The notes beneath the pieces are model-generated. The model saw nothing but the letters and a program-made list of their open reading frames with translations. It did no database searches and was not told where the DNA came from. From NCBI GenBank assembly GCA_903854805.1, contig CAINXK010000302.1:1-16536 (forward strand): a DNA stretch of 16,536 nucleotides, read 5' to 3'. Positions 6,818 to 14,393 of the stretch are shown here, one piece after another; the stretch's first letter is position 1; every line of letters begins with the position of its first letter. Both the position numbers and the translations under genes were made by a program. Source of the stretch: an uncultured Anaerolineae bacterium. Its GTDB lineage: Bacteria; Chloroflexota; Anaerolineae; Anaerolineales; Villigracilaceae.

Positions 6818-8335
6818 ATGGATCACAGCAAAAAAAACGAAGATCAGAAAGATGAAACCCAGCTCGACCGTGAATCGCTATTACAAGGAATTCTTGATCA
6901 TTCCCCAGCGTATATTTACATTAAAGATCTGAATGGACACTATATTCTCACAAACCGAAAAAGTGAAGAAATGTTTAACATTAAGAGCGGAGATATTCAA
7001 GGAAGGACTCCGCATGAAGTGCTTCCACGGGAAATCGCTGATGTTTTTGAAGACCATGATAATGCAGTGATTGCTTCAGACACCCAGCAGGAATTCGATG
7101 AAATCGTTATCCGGGAAGGGCTACCGCTAAACCTGCTAACTATTCTGTTTCCATTGCGGCGGGAAACGGGAGAATCCTACGCCATTTGTGGAATATCCAC
7201 CGATATTACCCGCCGGAAGCAGGCAGAATCCGCTGAACATGAGCAACGTATTCTTGCGGAAGCTTTTGCAGATACCGCAGCTATTCTAAATAGCACCCTT
7301 GACCTAAACGAAGTTTTGGACCGCATTCTGTCTAATGTAGAAAAAGTGGTTCCGCACGATGCGGCATTCATCTTATTGATTGATGATCCCCAAAATTGCG
7401 CCCGAATAGTCCGCTACAAAGGGTTTTCTGAACATAGTCAGATTGAAGCGTTGCTTTTAATTTGCATACCAGTGGTTGATCTTCAGGATACTCTTGAAAT
7501 TCCGGAATGGTTGAAGCTAAAAGAGACAGATTGGGTACAATCCTTTGTTGGGGTCCCAATTTACTTTGAGAAACAGATAATTGGTTATCTTTGTCTGGTA
7601 AGTGCGGTCTCGAAATTTTTCAAAGATTCCCAAATTGAACGCCTGCATGCCTTTGCCAATCAGGGTTCGATTGCAATACGCAATGCGCGTTTACATAAGC
7701 AGGCACAAGAGTTGGCAGTATTACAAGAAAGGCAACGCCTGGCACGTGAGATGCATGATGCGGTAAGCCAATCACTTTTTTCGGCATCAGTCATTGCTGA
7801 AACGCTCCCAAGAATCTGGGACCGCAGCCCAGAAATTGTTAAGCAAGATTTGGTGGAGCTACAGAAGTTAACCCAAGGTGCGCTCGCAGAAATGCGCAAT
7901 CTACTGGTCGAGTTACGTCCACAAGCCTTAATCAATGCAGACCTTGGGGATTTGATGCATCAACTTGTTGCTGGACTTGCAGGTCGGTCACATATAAATG
8001 TAGTGGCTGATATTAAAGGCCGGTATTTCCTCCCGGCTGATGTTCAAATTGCTTTTTACAGAATCGCCCAGGAAGCACTCCATAATGTTGTAAAGCATTC
8101 CAAGGCTAGCCAAGTGGTTATTAATTTTGAAAACCGGTGGGATACAGTTTCTCTTTCAATTATTGATAATGGGTGCGGATTTGACCTTTCCAAGGTTCCC
8201 CCGGATAGGTTAGGTCTGAATATCTTTCACGAGCGGGCCGCTTCGATAAAAGCTGTTATCAAAATTAACAGCGTCCCCGGAAATGGAACTGTTATTAATC
8301 TAGAATGGCAAAATCTGGACCGACAGGATACATAA
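6818..8335 (+). CDS. sensor histidine kinase, PAS-GAF-HisKA_3 (NarL/DegS type)
   Basis: Soluble 505-aa kinase with no membrane segment, so it senses a cytoplasmic signal. A PAS domain (~20-135) is followed by a GAF domain (~148-292). A HisKA_3 dimerisation domain has the H-box RLAREMHDAVSQSLF, with phospho-acceptor His313. A GHKL ATPase domain (~405-500) shows the N-box region (AQEALHNVVKHSKAS), the G1 box DNGCGFD (450-456), a GLNIFHERA box and GNGT. This class phosphorylates LuxR-type regulators, and one follows with stop and start overlapping (TAATG), so the two are translationally coupled. The start at 6818 is preceded by GGAAAG at 6804. Being immediately upstream of the importer operon suggests it controls that operon, perhaps by sensing the imported compound or a product through PAS or GAF (inference). 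Confidence 0.94.
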   Translation: MDHSKKNEDQKDETQLDRESLLQGILDHSPAYIYIKDLNGHYILTNRKSEEMFNIKSGDIQGRTPHEVLPREIADVFEDHDNAVIASDTQQEFDEIVIREGLPLNLLTILFPLRRETGESYAICGISTDITRRKQAESAEHEQRILAEAFADTAAILNSTLDLNEVLDRILSNVEKVVPHDAAFILLIDDPQNCARIVRYKGFSEHSQIEALLLICIPVVDLQDTLEIPEWLKLKETDWVQSFVGVPIYFEKQIIGYLCLVSAVSKFFKDSQIERLHAFANQGSIAIRNARLHKQAQELAVLQERQRLAREMHDAVSQSLFSASVIAETLPRIWDRSPEIVKQDLVELQKLTQGALAEMRNLLVELRPQALINADLGDLMHQLVAGLAGRSHINVVADIKGRYFLPADVQIAFYRIAQEALHNVVKHSKASQVVINFENRWDTVSLSIIDNGCGFDLSKVPPDRLGLNIFHERAASIKAVIKINSVPGNGTVINLEWQNLDRQDT

Positions 8336-8970
8336 TGACCCATCCAAATTGCATTCGCGTATTGATAGTTGATGATCATGACATGGTTCGAAAGGGACTA
8401 AGCGTTTTATTACAAGCTTTCGATGACCTTGAGTTGGTTGGTGAGGCCCGTGATGGACTGGAAGCAATCAGTATGAGTGATAAGTTGGATCCGGACGTGA
8501 TTTTGATGGATTTAATCATGCCCCAAATGAATGGCATTGAAGCAACTCGCGTGATAACCCACAAACATCCCAATACCCGTGTAATTGCTCTTACAAGTTT
8601 TGAAGAAGAAAACATGGTAATGGATGTTCTGGAAGCCGGAGCGATAAGCTATTTACAGAAGAATGTGACTATTGATGTATTGGGCGACTCAATTCGAAAA
8701 GCCAATCTGGGATTGCCGACCCTGTCCCCTGAAGCCACACATTTATTGATCAACACACTGGGCGGTAAGGGCCTGCCAAACCTCTCGGCGAGAGAGATGG
8801 AAATTCTTAAACTAATGGCCGCCGGTCTGAATAACCTTGAGATTGCATTAAAGCTGGGGATTAGCCGGTCAACCATTAAAACACATGCCAGCCATATCCT
8901 TGCGAAATTGGGAGTTTCCAGTCGCCTTAAGGCTGTAAGAATTGCGATTGAGCATCACCTTTTGTCCTGA
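8335..8970 (+). CDS. NarL/LuxR-family response regulator
   Basis: Transcription factor of 211 aa, cognate of the preceding kinase. Receiver residues 7-125 include acidic pocket Asp13-Asp14 (VDDHD), phospho-acceptor Asp59 (LMDLIMPQMNG), Thr87 and Lys109. The C-terminal LuxR-type HTH (~143-208) starts with LSAREMEILKLMAAG and contains NLEIALKLGISRSTIKTH. The ATG at 8335 overlaps the kinase's TAA (TAATG) and has AGGAT at 8324-8328. A longer in-frame reading from 8305 would run inside the kinase gene and adds residues outside the receiver fold, so I reject it. Likely targets are its own operon and the importer-creatininase operon (inference). Confidence 0.95.
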   Translation: MTHPNCIRVLIVDDHDMVRKGLSVLLQAFDDLELVGEARDGLEAISMSDKLDPDVILMDLIMPQMNGIEATRVITHKHPNTRVIALTSFEEENMVMDVLEAGAISYLQKNVTIDVLGDSIRKANLGLPTLSPEATHLLINTLGGKGLPNLSAREMEILKLMAAGLNNLEIALKLGISRSTIKTHASHILAKLGVSSRLKAVRIAIEHHLLS

Positions 8971-8976
8971 AAGACC

Positions 8977-9002
8977 GGGTATCGGTCAGATGACCGATAC
9001 CA
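8977..9002. repeat. 24-bp near-perfect palindrome after the response regulator gene
   Basis: The half GGTATCGGTCA (8978-8988) and its exact complement TGACCGATACC (8991-9001) are separated by two bases. It begins seven bases after the regulator's stop. As RNA it gives a 10-bp stem with a 4-base loop, but no T-tract follows. It may therefore be a weak terminator or a two-fold-symmetric operator upstream of the lone receiver gene. Confidence 0.55.
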
Positions 9003-9039
9003 ATATCCCCCACCCACCTGATATACAAGGTTATTTTAA

Positions 9040-9048
9040 TGTTATATA
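9040..9048 (+). promoter_or_regulatory. candidate extended -10 for the lone receiver gene
   Basis: TGT followed by TATATA (9043-9048) matches the extended -10 pattern seen at two other sites in the window. It lies 26 bp before the ATG at 9074. No clear -35 was seen. Confidence 0.3.
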
Positions 9049-9053
9049 GTTGA

Positions 9054-9071
9054 GGTGACTAATAGGTCACC
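9054..9071 (+). promoter_or_regulatory. hairpin overlapping the ribosome site of the lone receiver gene
   Basis: GGTGAC (9054-9059) pairs with GTCACC (9066-9071) around the 6-base loop TAATAG. The only close Shine-Dalgarno-like bases (AGG, 9064-9066) sit at the loop/stem edge, and the more distant GAGGTG lies in the 5' arm. Folding could limit translation of the receiver. Confidence 0.35.
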
Positions 9072-9073
9072 CA

Positions 9074-9472
9074 ATGACTCAATCTCAAATTCGCATCTTA
9101 CTTGTTGACAAATACGAAATAGTCCTTCATGGGCTGGCAAAGCATATTGCCACCCACGAAGACATGTTGGTTGTTGGTGAGGCGACCGACGGTGATGAGG
9201 CCATCGCTTTGTGCGGAAAGACTAATCCGGACGTAGTGGTGGTTGATTTAAACCCGCCTGGGATAGACAGCGTGGAACTCACCCGCAGCATAACAACTCT
9301 TTACCCGAAAATCCGTGTGATAGTAATGACCCTGTTTATCGATGAGAAAAAACGCAAGGTGGTCCTTGATGCAGGAGGATTTTGCTATCTTCTAAAAGGA
9401 AATCCCATCGGTGAATTGCTTTCTTCAATTCGATATTCAAACCTCACAAAACCGAAGTCCATTGATTTGTAA
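9074..9472 (+). CDS. stand-alone NarL-type receiver, degenerate and lacking HTH
   Basis: A 132-aa protein that aligns with the receiver half of the preceding regulator and then stops. The LuxR-type helix-turn-helix is absent, and I see no HTH remnant in the 168 bases after it. Phospho-acceptor Asp58, Thr86 and Lys108 are kept. The acidic pocket reads VDKYE, so the second metal-binding aspartate is replaced by Lys13, and the loop after Asp58 is unusual (DLNPPGIDS). Mg2+-dependent phosphorylation may be impaired. It could act as a decoy or phosphate sink, as a heterodimer partner damping the NarL-type regulator, or be a duplicated copy in decay. The clean start, good codon texture and intact frame argue for a retained gene. 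Confidence 0.85.
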   Translation: MTQSQIRILLVDKYEIVLHGLAKHIATHEDMLVVGEATDGDEAIALCGKTNPDVVVVDLNPPGIDSVELTRSITTLYPKIRVIVMTLFIDEKKRKVVLDAGGFCYLLKGNPIGELLSSIRYSNLTKPKSIDL

Positions 9473-9646
9473 GAACAAACAAACGGATTTTCAGGTTTTT
9501 TTTGGGTGATTTTTTTATTCTAACTTAAGTAAGGAGGTGGCTTTTCGTTATATTCGTTCAAGGCAAATTATTACATCAAGCTGCCCGTTTTGTGCATAGG
9601 ATTTATTCAATAACATTCAAATCTATCGTTCCGAATAGAGGTGTTT
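9473..9646 (+). promoter_or_regulatory. leader / promoter region of the importer-creatininase operon
   Basis: No gene is visible. Contents in order: T-rich runs (9495-9517) that could end the receiver transcript; TAACTTAAG at 9521-9529; a perfect anti-16S match AAGGAGGTG at 9531-9539 with no start codon at a usable distance; a possible -10 TATATT at 9549-9554; and the real ribosome site AGAGGTG at 9637-9643. I did not recognise a purine, guanidine or other known riboswitch. Confidence 0.4.
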
Positions 9647-10669
9647 ATGTCCAAAAATGTGAGGAAGGTTATACGCGTTTTCTGTATTCTTCTGGTGATC
9701 GCCATGCTAGCTGCATGTGCACCTGCGGTCGCCCCATCACCTACGCCAGTGCCCAAAAAATCGATTAAGGCAGTTGTATTACTGGAAGGCCCATTAGCCG
9801 ATACTGGTTGGAATACCTCCAGTTGGGCAGCGCTTCAGGAACTTTCCAAAAAATATGGTTGGGAGGTTACTTACTCGGATAATACGGAAACATCAAACAT
9901 GGAAGATTTGATGCGAAGCTATGCCAGCAAAAATTACGATATTGTTTTTGGCCCGGGCTGGCTTTTTGGCGACCCCATGCTTAAAGTGTCACCAGAATTC
10001 CCAAATACCAAATGGGTTCAATTAAATGAAAATAATAAAGGTGGCGATAATTTTAGTTCCAATGGATGGATCACTGGCGAAATGGCTTATTTTATGGGGA
10101 AGGTAGCTGCGAAAATGTCCCCGACTGGAAAATTGGCATGGATTGCGGGTACTGAATCTACGATAGTGTCTGCCGACAAAGAGATTTTCGAAGCAGCAGC
10201 TAAAGAAGTTAATCCTAATGTGACTGTTGTAATAAGTTACGTGGGGAGTTGGCAGGATCCGGTAAAGGCCAAGGAACTTGCAAAAGCGAACATTGAAGGT
10301 GGTGTGGATGTTATTCTTTCAATAGCAGGTTCGGGTGATTTTGGTGTATTCGAGGCTATTAAAGAAGCCAACCAGGCTGGTAAGAAAATCAAAGTTGAAG
10401 GTTGGACAGGCGATATATGCAGTTACATGCCTAATGATACACTGGTTAGCCTTGTCCAACTTCCAGGATCTTTGCTAAAACTGGCTGGAGAGGACTTCCA
10501 GGCAGGTAAGCTAAAACCAGGTCATTCTGTTTACAGTGTTAAGGATGGCGCCCAAAATCTTGCATGGTGTGGCACAAACACCCCATCCGATTACCAGAAA
10601 GAAATCGACCAGGGAGTTAAAGATTATATAAACGGGAAACTTCAGGTACCTATTCGACCTGACCTCTAA
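9647..10669 (+). CDS. BMP-family ABC transporter substrate-binding lipoprotein
   Basis: Extracytoplasmic solute-binding lipoprotein of 340 aa from the ATG at 9647 (an in-frame GTG at 9641 lies inside the ribosome site). A basic N-terminus and hydrophobic stretch lead to lipobox LAAC with lipidated Cys24. A Pro-rich linker follows, then a Bmp/PnrA-type periplasmic fold from ~39. Characterised relatives bind purine nucleosides. Here the usual family opening with Asp-x-Gly and an Asp-Asp-Lys-Ser-Phe-Asn-type motif is replaced by LEGPLADTGWNTSSW. The stacking aromatic is kept as Trp, but the first Asp is Leu or shifted, so the ligand may not be a nucleoside. It heads an operon with the ATPase, two permeases and two creatininase-like hydrolases. 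A hairpin after it probably keeps its expression above that of the downstream genes. Confidence 0.93.
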   Translation: MSKNVRKVIRVFCILLVIAMLAACAPAVAPSPTPVPKKSIKAVVLLEGPLADTGWNTSSWAALQELSKKYGWEVTYSDNTETSNMEDLMRSYASKNYDIVFGPGWLFGDPMLKVSPEFPNTKWVQLNENNKGGDNFSSNGWITGEMAYFMGKVAAKMSPTGKLAWIAGTESTIVSADKEIFEAAAKEVNPNVTVVISYVGSWQDPVKAKELAKANIEGGVDVILSIAGSGDFGVFEAIKEANQAGKKIKVEGWTGDICSYMPNDTLVSLVQLPGSLLKLAGEDFQAGKLKPGHSVYSVKDGAQNLAWCGTNTPSDYQKEIDQGVKDYINGKLQVPIRPDL

Positions 10670-10690
10670 ACAGCAATTCTATTATTCTTA

Positions 10691-10717
10691 CTCACCCCAG
10701 ATTTGACCTGGGGTGGG
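10691..10717 (+). terminator. intergenic hairpin between binding protein and ATPase
   Basis: CTCACCCCAG (10691-10700) pairs with CTGGGGTGGG (10708-10717) around a 7-base loop, ten pairs with one G-U. No T-tract follows, so partial termination or mRNA 3'-end protection is more likely than a full stop. This is typical between a highly expressed binding protein and its membrane components. Confidence 0.55.
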
Positions 10718-10736
10718 TAAGAATTTGAGGAATTAT

Positions 10737-12263
10737 ATGGTTGAATTACTTAGAATAGAAAATCTCAGCAAAGAATTTCCAGGTGTCCTTGCTAATGACC
10801 GTATTTCATTTTCTATTAACGAAGGCGAAATACTGGCATTATTGGGAGAAAATGGTGCTGGAAAATCGACATTAATGAATTGTCTCTATGGCATGCTTCA
10901 GCCCGATTCAGGCCAATTATTTTGGAAAGGAGAGCCGATTAAGATAGGAAACAGCCGAGCGGCAGTTGATCTTGGCATTGGTATGGTGCACCAACACTTT
11001 ATGCTTATTCCGGTTCTCTCGGTGGTTGAAAATATTGTTTTAGGCTTACCTCCGTCACGAGGACCTTTTCTTGATCTTGATAGAGTTGAAACCCGACTTC
11101 TTGCTTTGAGTAAAGAATATGGTATGGATATTGACCCGCGTGCGCTTGTATGGCAGCTTCCTGTAGGAATTCAACAGAGGGTAGAAATCATGAAAGCCCT
11201 TTACAGGAATATCAAATTACTCATATTGGATGAACCTACCGCTGTTTTGACCCCACAGGAAGTGAGCGATCTTTTTGCTGTTCTCAAGCGCTTAACAGCT
11301 AGTGGCCTGGCAGTGATTATGATTACCCATAAACTGGAAGAGGTTGTGGCTATCAGCGATAGGGCTACTGTTCTACGAGATGGAAGGGTGATCGGGACTG
11401 TTAGAACTCGCGATACCGATGCTCACCAGTTGGCGAAGATGATGGTCGGGCGGGAAGTAGTGTTAGAGCTGGATAAACCTGCTGCTAATCCTGGGAAAAT
11501 TGCTTTAGAAGTACGTAATCTTCAAGTCTCGGGAGATCGTGGTCTTCCGGCTTTGCGGGATGTTTCATTCACAATTTCCCAGGGTGAAATTCTGGGAATT
11601 GCCGGGGTAGACGGTAATGGGCAGTTAGAATTAGAAGAAGTTCTGACTGGATTAAGGGCGCTTACAGACGGAAAGATTTTGTTACAGAACGAAGATATTA
11701 CAAAATTTTCTCCCTCGCATCGCCACAAGTTGGGGTTGGCACACATACCCAGCGACCGGTTGGATCGTGGAATTGCGCAAACCCTTACCGTAGAGGAAAA
11801 CCTTGTCGCAAACAGTATTGCAGAAGCTCCATACTCAAATCGGGGTATTCTCAATTTTGGCCAAATTCATGGCTTCATAAAGCATTCAATTTCAGAGTAT
11901 CACATCCGCAGTTCATCTGCCCGTGCATCCTTGTCAACTCTTTCGGGTGGCAATCAACAACGGGTTGTACTTGCTGCTGCTCTCAGCCACAACCCGAAAA
12001 TTATCATTGCCGCTCAACCTACCCGTGGGCTAGATGTTGGGGTGACACAGCAGGTTTATAACCGTTTACTAGCAGAGCGATCCAAAGGCACAGCTATTTT
12101 GTTAATCTCAACCGAGCTGCAGGAGATACTGGCATTAAGCGATCGGATCGCAGTGATGTACCGGGGAGAAATTATGGGCATTGTAAATACTTCGCCAGAT
12201 ATGTTGCAAAATATCGGCTTGATGATGGCGGGCCTCCGCCATGCAGAAAATGTAGGGGAGTAG
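10737..12263 (+). CDS. BMP-type ABC importer ATPase (two fused NBDs)
   Basis: Cytoplasmic ATPase of 508 aa with two nucleotide-binding domains, as in NupO/YufO and RbsA. NBD1 (1-245) has Walker A GENGAGKST (37-45), Q-loop Gln86, signature LPVGIQQ (141-147), Walker B LLILDEP (161-167) and switch His198. NBD2 (~255-500) has a degenerate Walker A, GVDGNGQLE, lacking the lysine. It keeps an intact LSGGNQQ (402-408), and Walker B ends in AAQP, with Gln in place of the catalytic Glu. That asymmetry is normal for this subfamily and implies one canonical composite ATP site. The start at 10737 is chosen for GAGG at 10727-10730; an upstream in-frame GTG at 10713 falls inside the hairpin. It is followed two bases later by the first permease. 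Confidence 0.95.
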   Translation: MVELLRIENLSKEFPGVLANDRISFSINEGEILALLGENGAGKSTLMNCLYGMLQPDSGQLFWKGEPIKIGNSRAAVDLGIGMVHQHFMLIPVLSVVENIVLGLPPSRGPFLDLDRVETRLLALSKEYGMDIDPRALVWQLPVGIQQRVEIMKALYRNIKLLILDEPTAVLTPQEVSDLFAVLKRLTASGLAVIMITHKLEEVVAISDRATVLRDGRVIGTVRTRDTDAHQLAKMMVGREVVLELDKPAANPGKIALEVRNLQVSGDRGLPALRDVSFTISQGEILGIAGVDGNGQLELEEVLTGLRALTDGKILLQNEDITKFSPSHRHKLGLAHIPSDRLDRGIAQTLTVEENLVANSIAEAPYSNRGILNFGQIHGFIKHSISEYHIRSSSARASLSTLSGGNQQRVVLAAALSHNPKIIIAAQPTRGLDVGVTQQVYNRLLAERSKGTAILLISTELQEILALSDRIAVMYRGEIMGIVNTSPDMLQNIGLMMAGLRHAENVGE

Positions 12264-12265
12264 CC

Positions 12266-13417
12266 TTGACCACTATAAATTCATCTTTTGGCCAGAATAT
12301 TAAAACGACAATCCTTCAGAATGTCAGGCGTGCTGGAAAGAAATTATTACCTCCTCTGATAGCAGTTGTGTTCGCACTCTTGGTTTGTGGAGTGCTGATT
12401 TTTATACTTGGGTACAACCCAATCAACACGTATCTTGCCTTGTTTGATGGCGCTTTAGCAACCCCTTCTGCTATTGGTACTACGATAATAAAATCATTGC
12501 CACTTCTAATTGGTGGGCTGGCTGTGACTATTGCTTATCGAGCTCAAATTTTTAACATAGGTGTCGAAGGGCAAATTCTGATGGGCGGGGTATTCGCAAC
12601 CCTTGTAGGAACCAGCGTCGTAGGCTTACCGGCAATAGTACATATTCCTTTGACGTTGTTGGCAGGGATGTTTGGAGGAATGCTATGGTCGTTTATTCCG
12701 GGCTGGTTAAAAGCCATGCGGGGAATAAATGAAGTGATTATTACTTTGTTGATGAATTACATCGCTGTCCTGCTCTTAAGCTGGGCGGTGCGTGGCCCCC
12801 TTCGATTACAAGGGCAGGAGTATGCAAAAACAGCAAACATCCTGAGTAGTGCTGAACTTCCAATTCTAATCCCTCAGCTTCGCCTTCATCCCGGTATTTT
12901 TATAGCGCTTATTTTGCTTGTAGCGGGATATTGGTTTCTCTGGCATACAGTGACAGGTTTCAATATCCGGTTTGTTGGCGCGAATCCAAGAGCTGCTGAA
13001 GCAAGTGGAATAAATGTCAAACGAACAATGCTAACGGCTATGTTAATAAGTGGCAGTCTGGCTGGACTCGCCGGCGCAATCCATTTGTTGGGGTCCGAAC
13101 ATCGCATGCTCGAATCCTATCTTACTGGCTACGGCTATGACTCAATCGCCACGGCTCTGGTTGGTCAGCTACATCCTTTTGGTGTGTTGGTGGCAGGTTT
13201 CTTTTTCGGTGGCTTGCGGGCAGGGTCCAACAGTATGCAAGTATTGGAAGGCATCCCTGTGACATTAATTTATATTATCCAGGCTCTAATTATTTTATTT
13301 ATCCTGTCAAGTAACTTCATTCGGTTTGGCAAACACTGGGTGAAACAGGAACGAGAACAAGATATTGAGCAGCATCCTTTACCCCCTTCAAATGGTGTAG
13401 GAGATAATCATGCTTGA
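12266..13417 (+). CDS. BMP-type ABC importer permease 1
   Basis: Inner-membrane permease of 383 aa of the BPD_transp_2 (branched-chain/ribose-like) family, equivalent to NupP/YufP. About eight to ten hydrophobic segments follow a basic amphipathic N-terminus. Family hallmarks are present: FNIGVEGQILMGG, the loop AMRGINEVIITLLMNYIA, and GANPRAAEASGINVKR, which leads to the cytoplasmic coupling region. The start is TTG at 12266, two bases after the ATPase stop, preceded by GGGGAG (12254-12259); no usable ATG lies nearby. The 3' end overlaps the next permease by eight bases, implying translational coupling. The C-terminal tail after ~350 is hydrophilic and extends beyond the last membrane segment. 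Confidence 0.94.
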   Translation: MTTINSSFGQNIKTTILQNVRRAGKKLLPPLIAVVFALLVCGVLIFILGYNPINTYLALFDGALATPSAIGTTIIKSLPLLIGGLAVTIAYRAQIFNIGVEGQILMGGVFATLVGTSVVGLPAIVHIPLTLLAGMFGGMLWSFIPGWLKAMRGINEVIITLLMNYIAVLLLSWAVRGPLRLQGQEYAKTANILSSAELPILIPQLRLHPGIFIALILLVAGYWFLWHTVTGFNIRFVGANPRAAEASGINVKRTMLTAMLISGSLAGLAGAIHLLGSEHRMLESYLTGYGYDSIATALVGQLHPFGVLVAGFFFGGLRAGSNSMQVLEGIPVTLIYIIQALIILFILSSNFIRFGKHWVKQEREQDIEQHPLPPSNGVGDNHA

Positions 13418-14372
13418 TTTATTGAACCAAATTTTCGTCATTTTTGCGAACCCAGACTTTTATGCTGCTGCCATTCGTCTGACAACTCCAATCCTATTGG
13501 CAGCAATGGGTAGTATCTTTTGCGAGCGGGCTGGAATTATGAATATTGCCAGCGAAGGGTGGATGTTGATCGGCGCAATGACTGCCGTGACCGCAACGTA
13601 TTACCTGGGAAATCCATGGCTAGGGTTGCTTGTTGCTGGTCTTGTGGCATTATTAGCAGCGTCAATCTTTGCATTTTTCGTGGTGCGTGTTGGGACAGAT
13701 CACATCGTGACTGGGGTAGCCCTAAATCTATTTTCCCTGGGTTTAACGAGCCTTATTTTTAGGCGTCTTTTCGGACCAATGAGTAAGGCCCTGGATATTA
13801 CCGGCTTGCCCACCTGGCACATTCCTGTACTCGGGGACATCCCTATATTGGGGAGAATATTTTTCAATCAATCACCTCTTGTTTATTTAGCCTTCCTTTG
13901 CGTTCCTTTTGTACATTTTATTATGTTTAATACGCGCTGGGGATTAAATGTTCGTGCGGCAGGTGAATCTCCCCGAGCAGTAGATTCGGTAGGCGAAAAC
14001 TTATTTGGTATCCGTATTGGTACGATCTTGATCGCAGGGCTAATGGCCGGGCTGGCTGGAGCCTTTCTATCGATCGGTCAGACAACCATTTTTCAGGAGG
14101 GCATGACTGCTGGCAGAGGCTATATTATGTACACAGCAATTGTTTTCGGTAAATGGCTTCCGAAAGGGGTTCTGGTTGGCGCATTAATCTTCGGTGCAGC
14201 TGATGCACTCCAGCTTCGTATCCAGGCAATTGGCAGCATACTGCCGTATCAATTTGCATTAATGATTCCCTACCTGTTTACGATTGCAGCTATTGTTATT
14301 ACTGTTGGCAAGGTGGCTTGGCCAGCAGCCTATGGACAGTCATATCGCCGTGAAGATCGCGGTGTCGAATAA
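13410..14372 (+). CDS. BMP-type ABC importer permease 2
   Basis: Second inner-membrane permease, 320 aa, of the BPD_transp_2 family (NupQ/YufQ equivalent), expected to pair with permease 1 as the heterodimeric channel. Hallmarks: ERAGIMNIASEGWMLIGAM, GTDHIVTGVALNLFSLGLT and NVRAAGESPRAVDSVGEN. About eight to nine hydrophobic segments are visible. It starts at ATG 13410 within the end of permease 1, with AGGAG at 13399-13403. A gap of 21 bases separates it from the first creatininase gene. Substrate cannot be read from the permeases; characterised relatives carry nucleosides. Confidence 0.94.
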   Translation: MLDLLNQIFVIFANPDFYAAAIRLTTPILLAAMGSIFCERAGIMNIASEGWMLIGAMTAVTATYYLGNPWLGLLVAGLVALLAASIFAFFVVRVGTDHIVTGVALNLFSLGLTSLIFRRLFGPMSKALDITGLPTWHIPVLGDIPILGRIFFNQSPLVYLAFLCVPFVHFIMFNTRWGLNVRAAGESPRAVDSVGENLFGIRIGTILIAGLMAGLAGAFLSIGQTTIFQEGMTAGRGYIMYTAIVFGKWLPKGVLVGALIFGAADALQLRIQAIGSILPYQFALMIPYLFTIAAIVITVGKVAWPAAYGQSYRREDRGVE

Positions 14373-14393
14373 TTCTCTAGTTAAGGATAAAAC

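Noticed and set aside
10713..10736. GTG start 24 bases upstream for the ATPase
   Set aside because: It sits in the 3' arm of the intergenic hairpin and lacks a ribosome site, while ATG 10737 has GAGG at correct spacing and starts directly at the domain.
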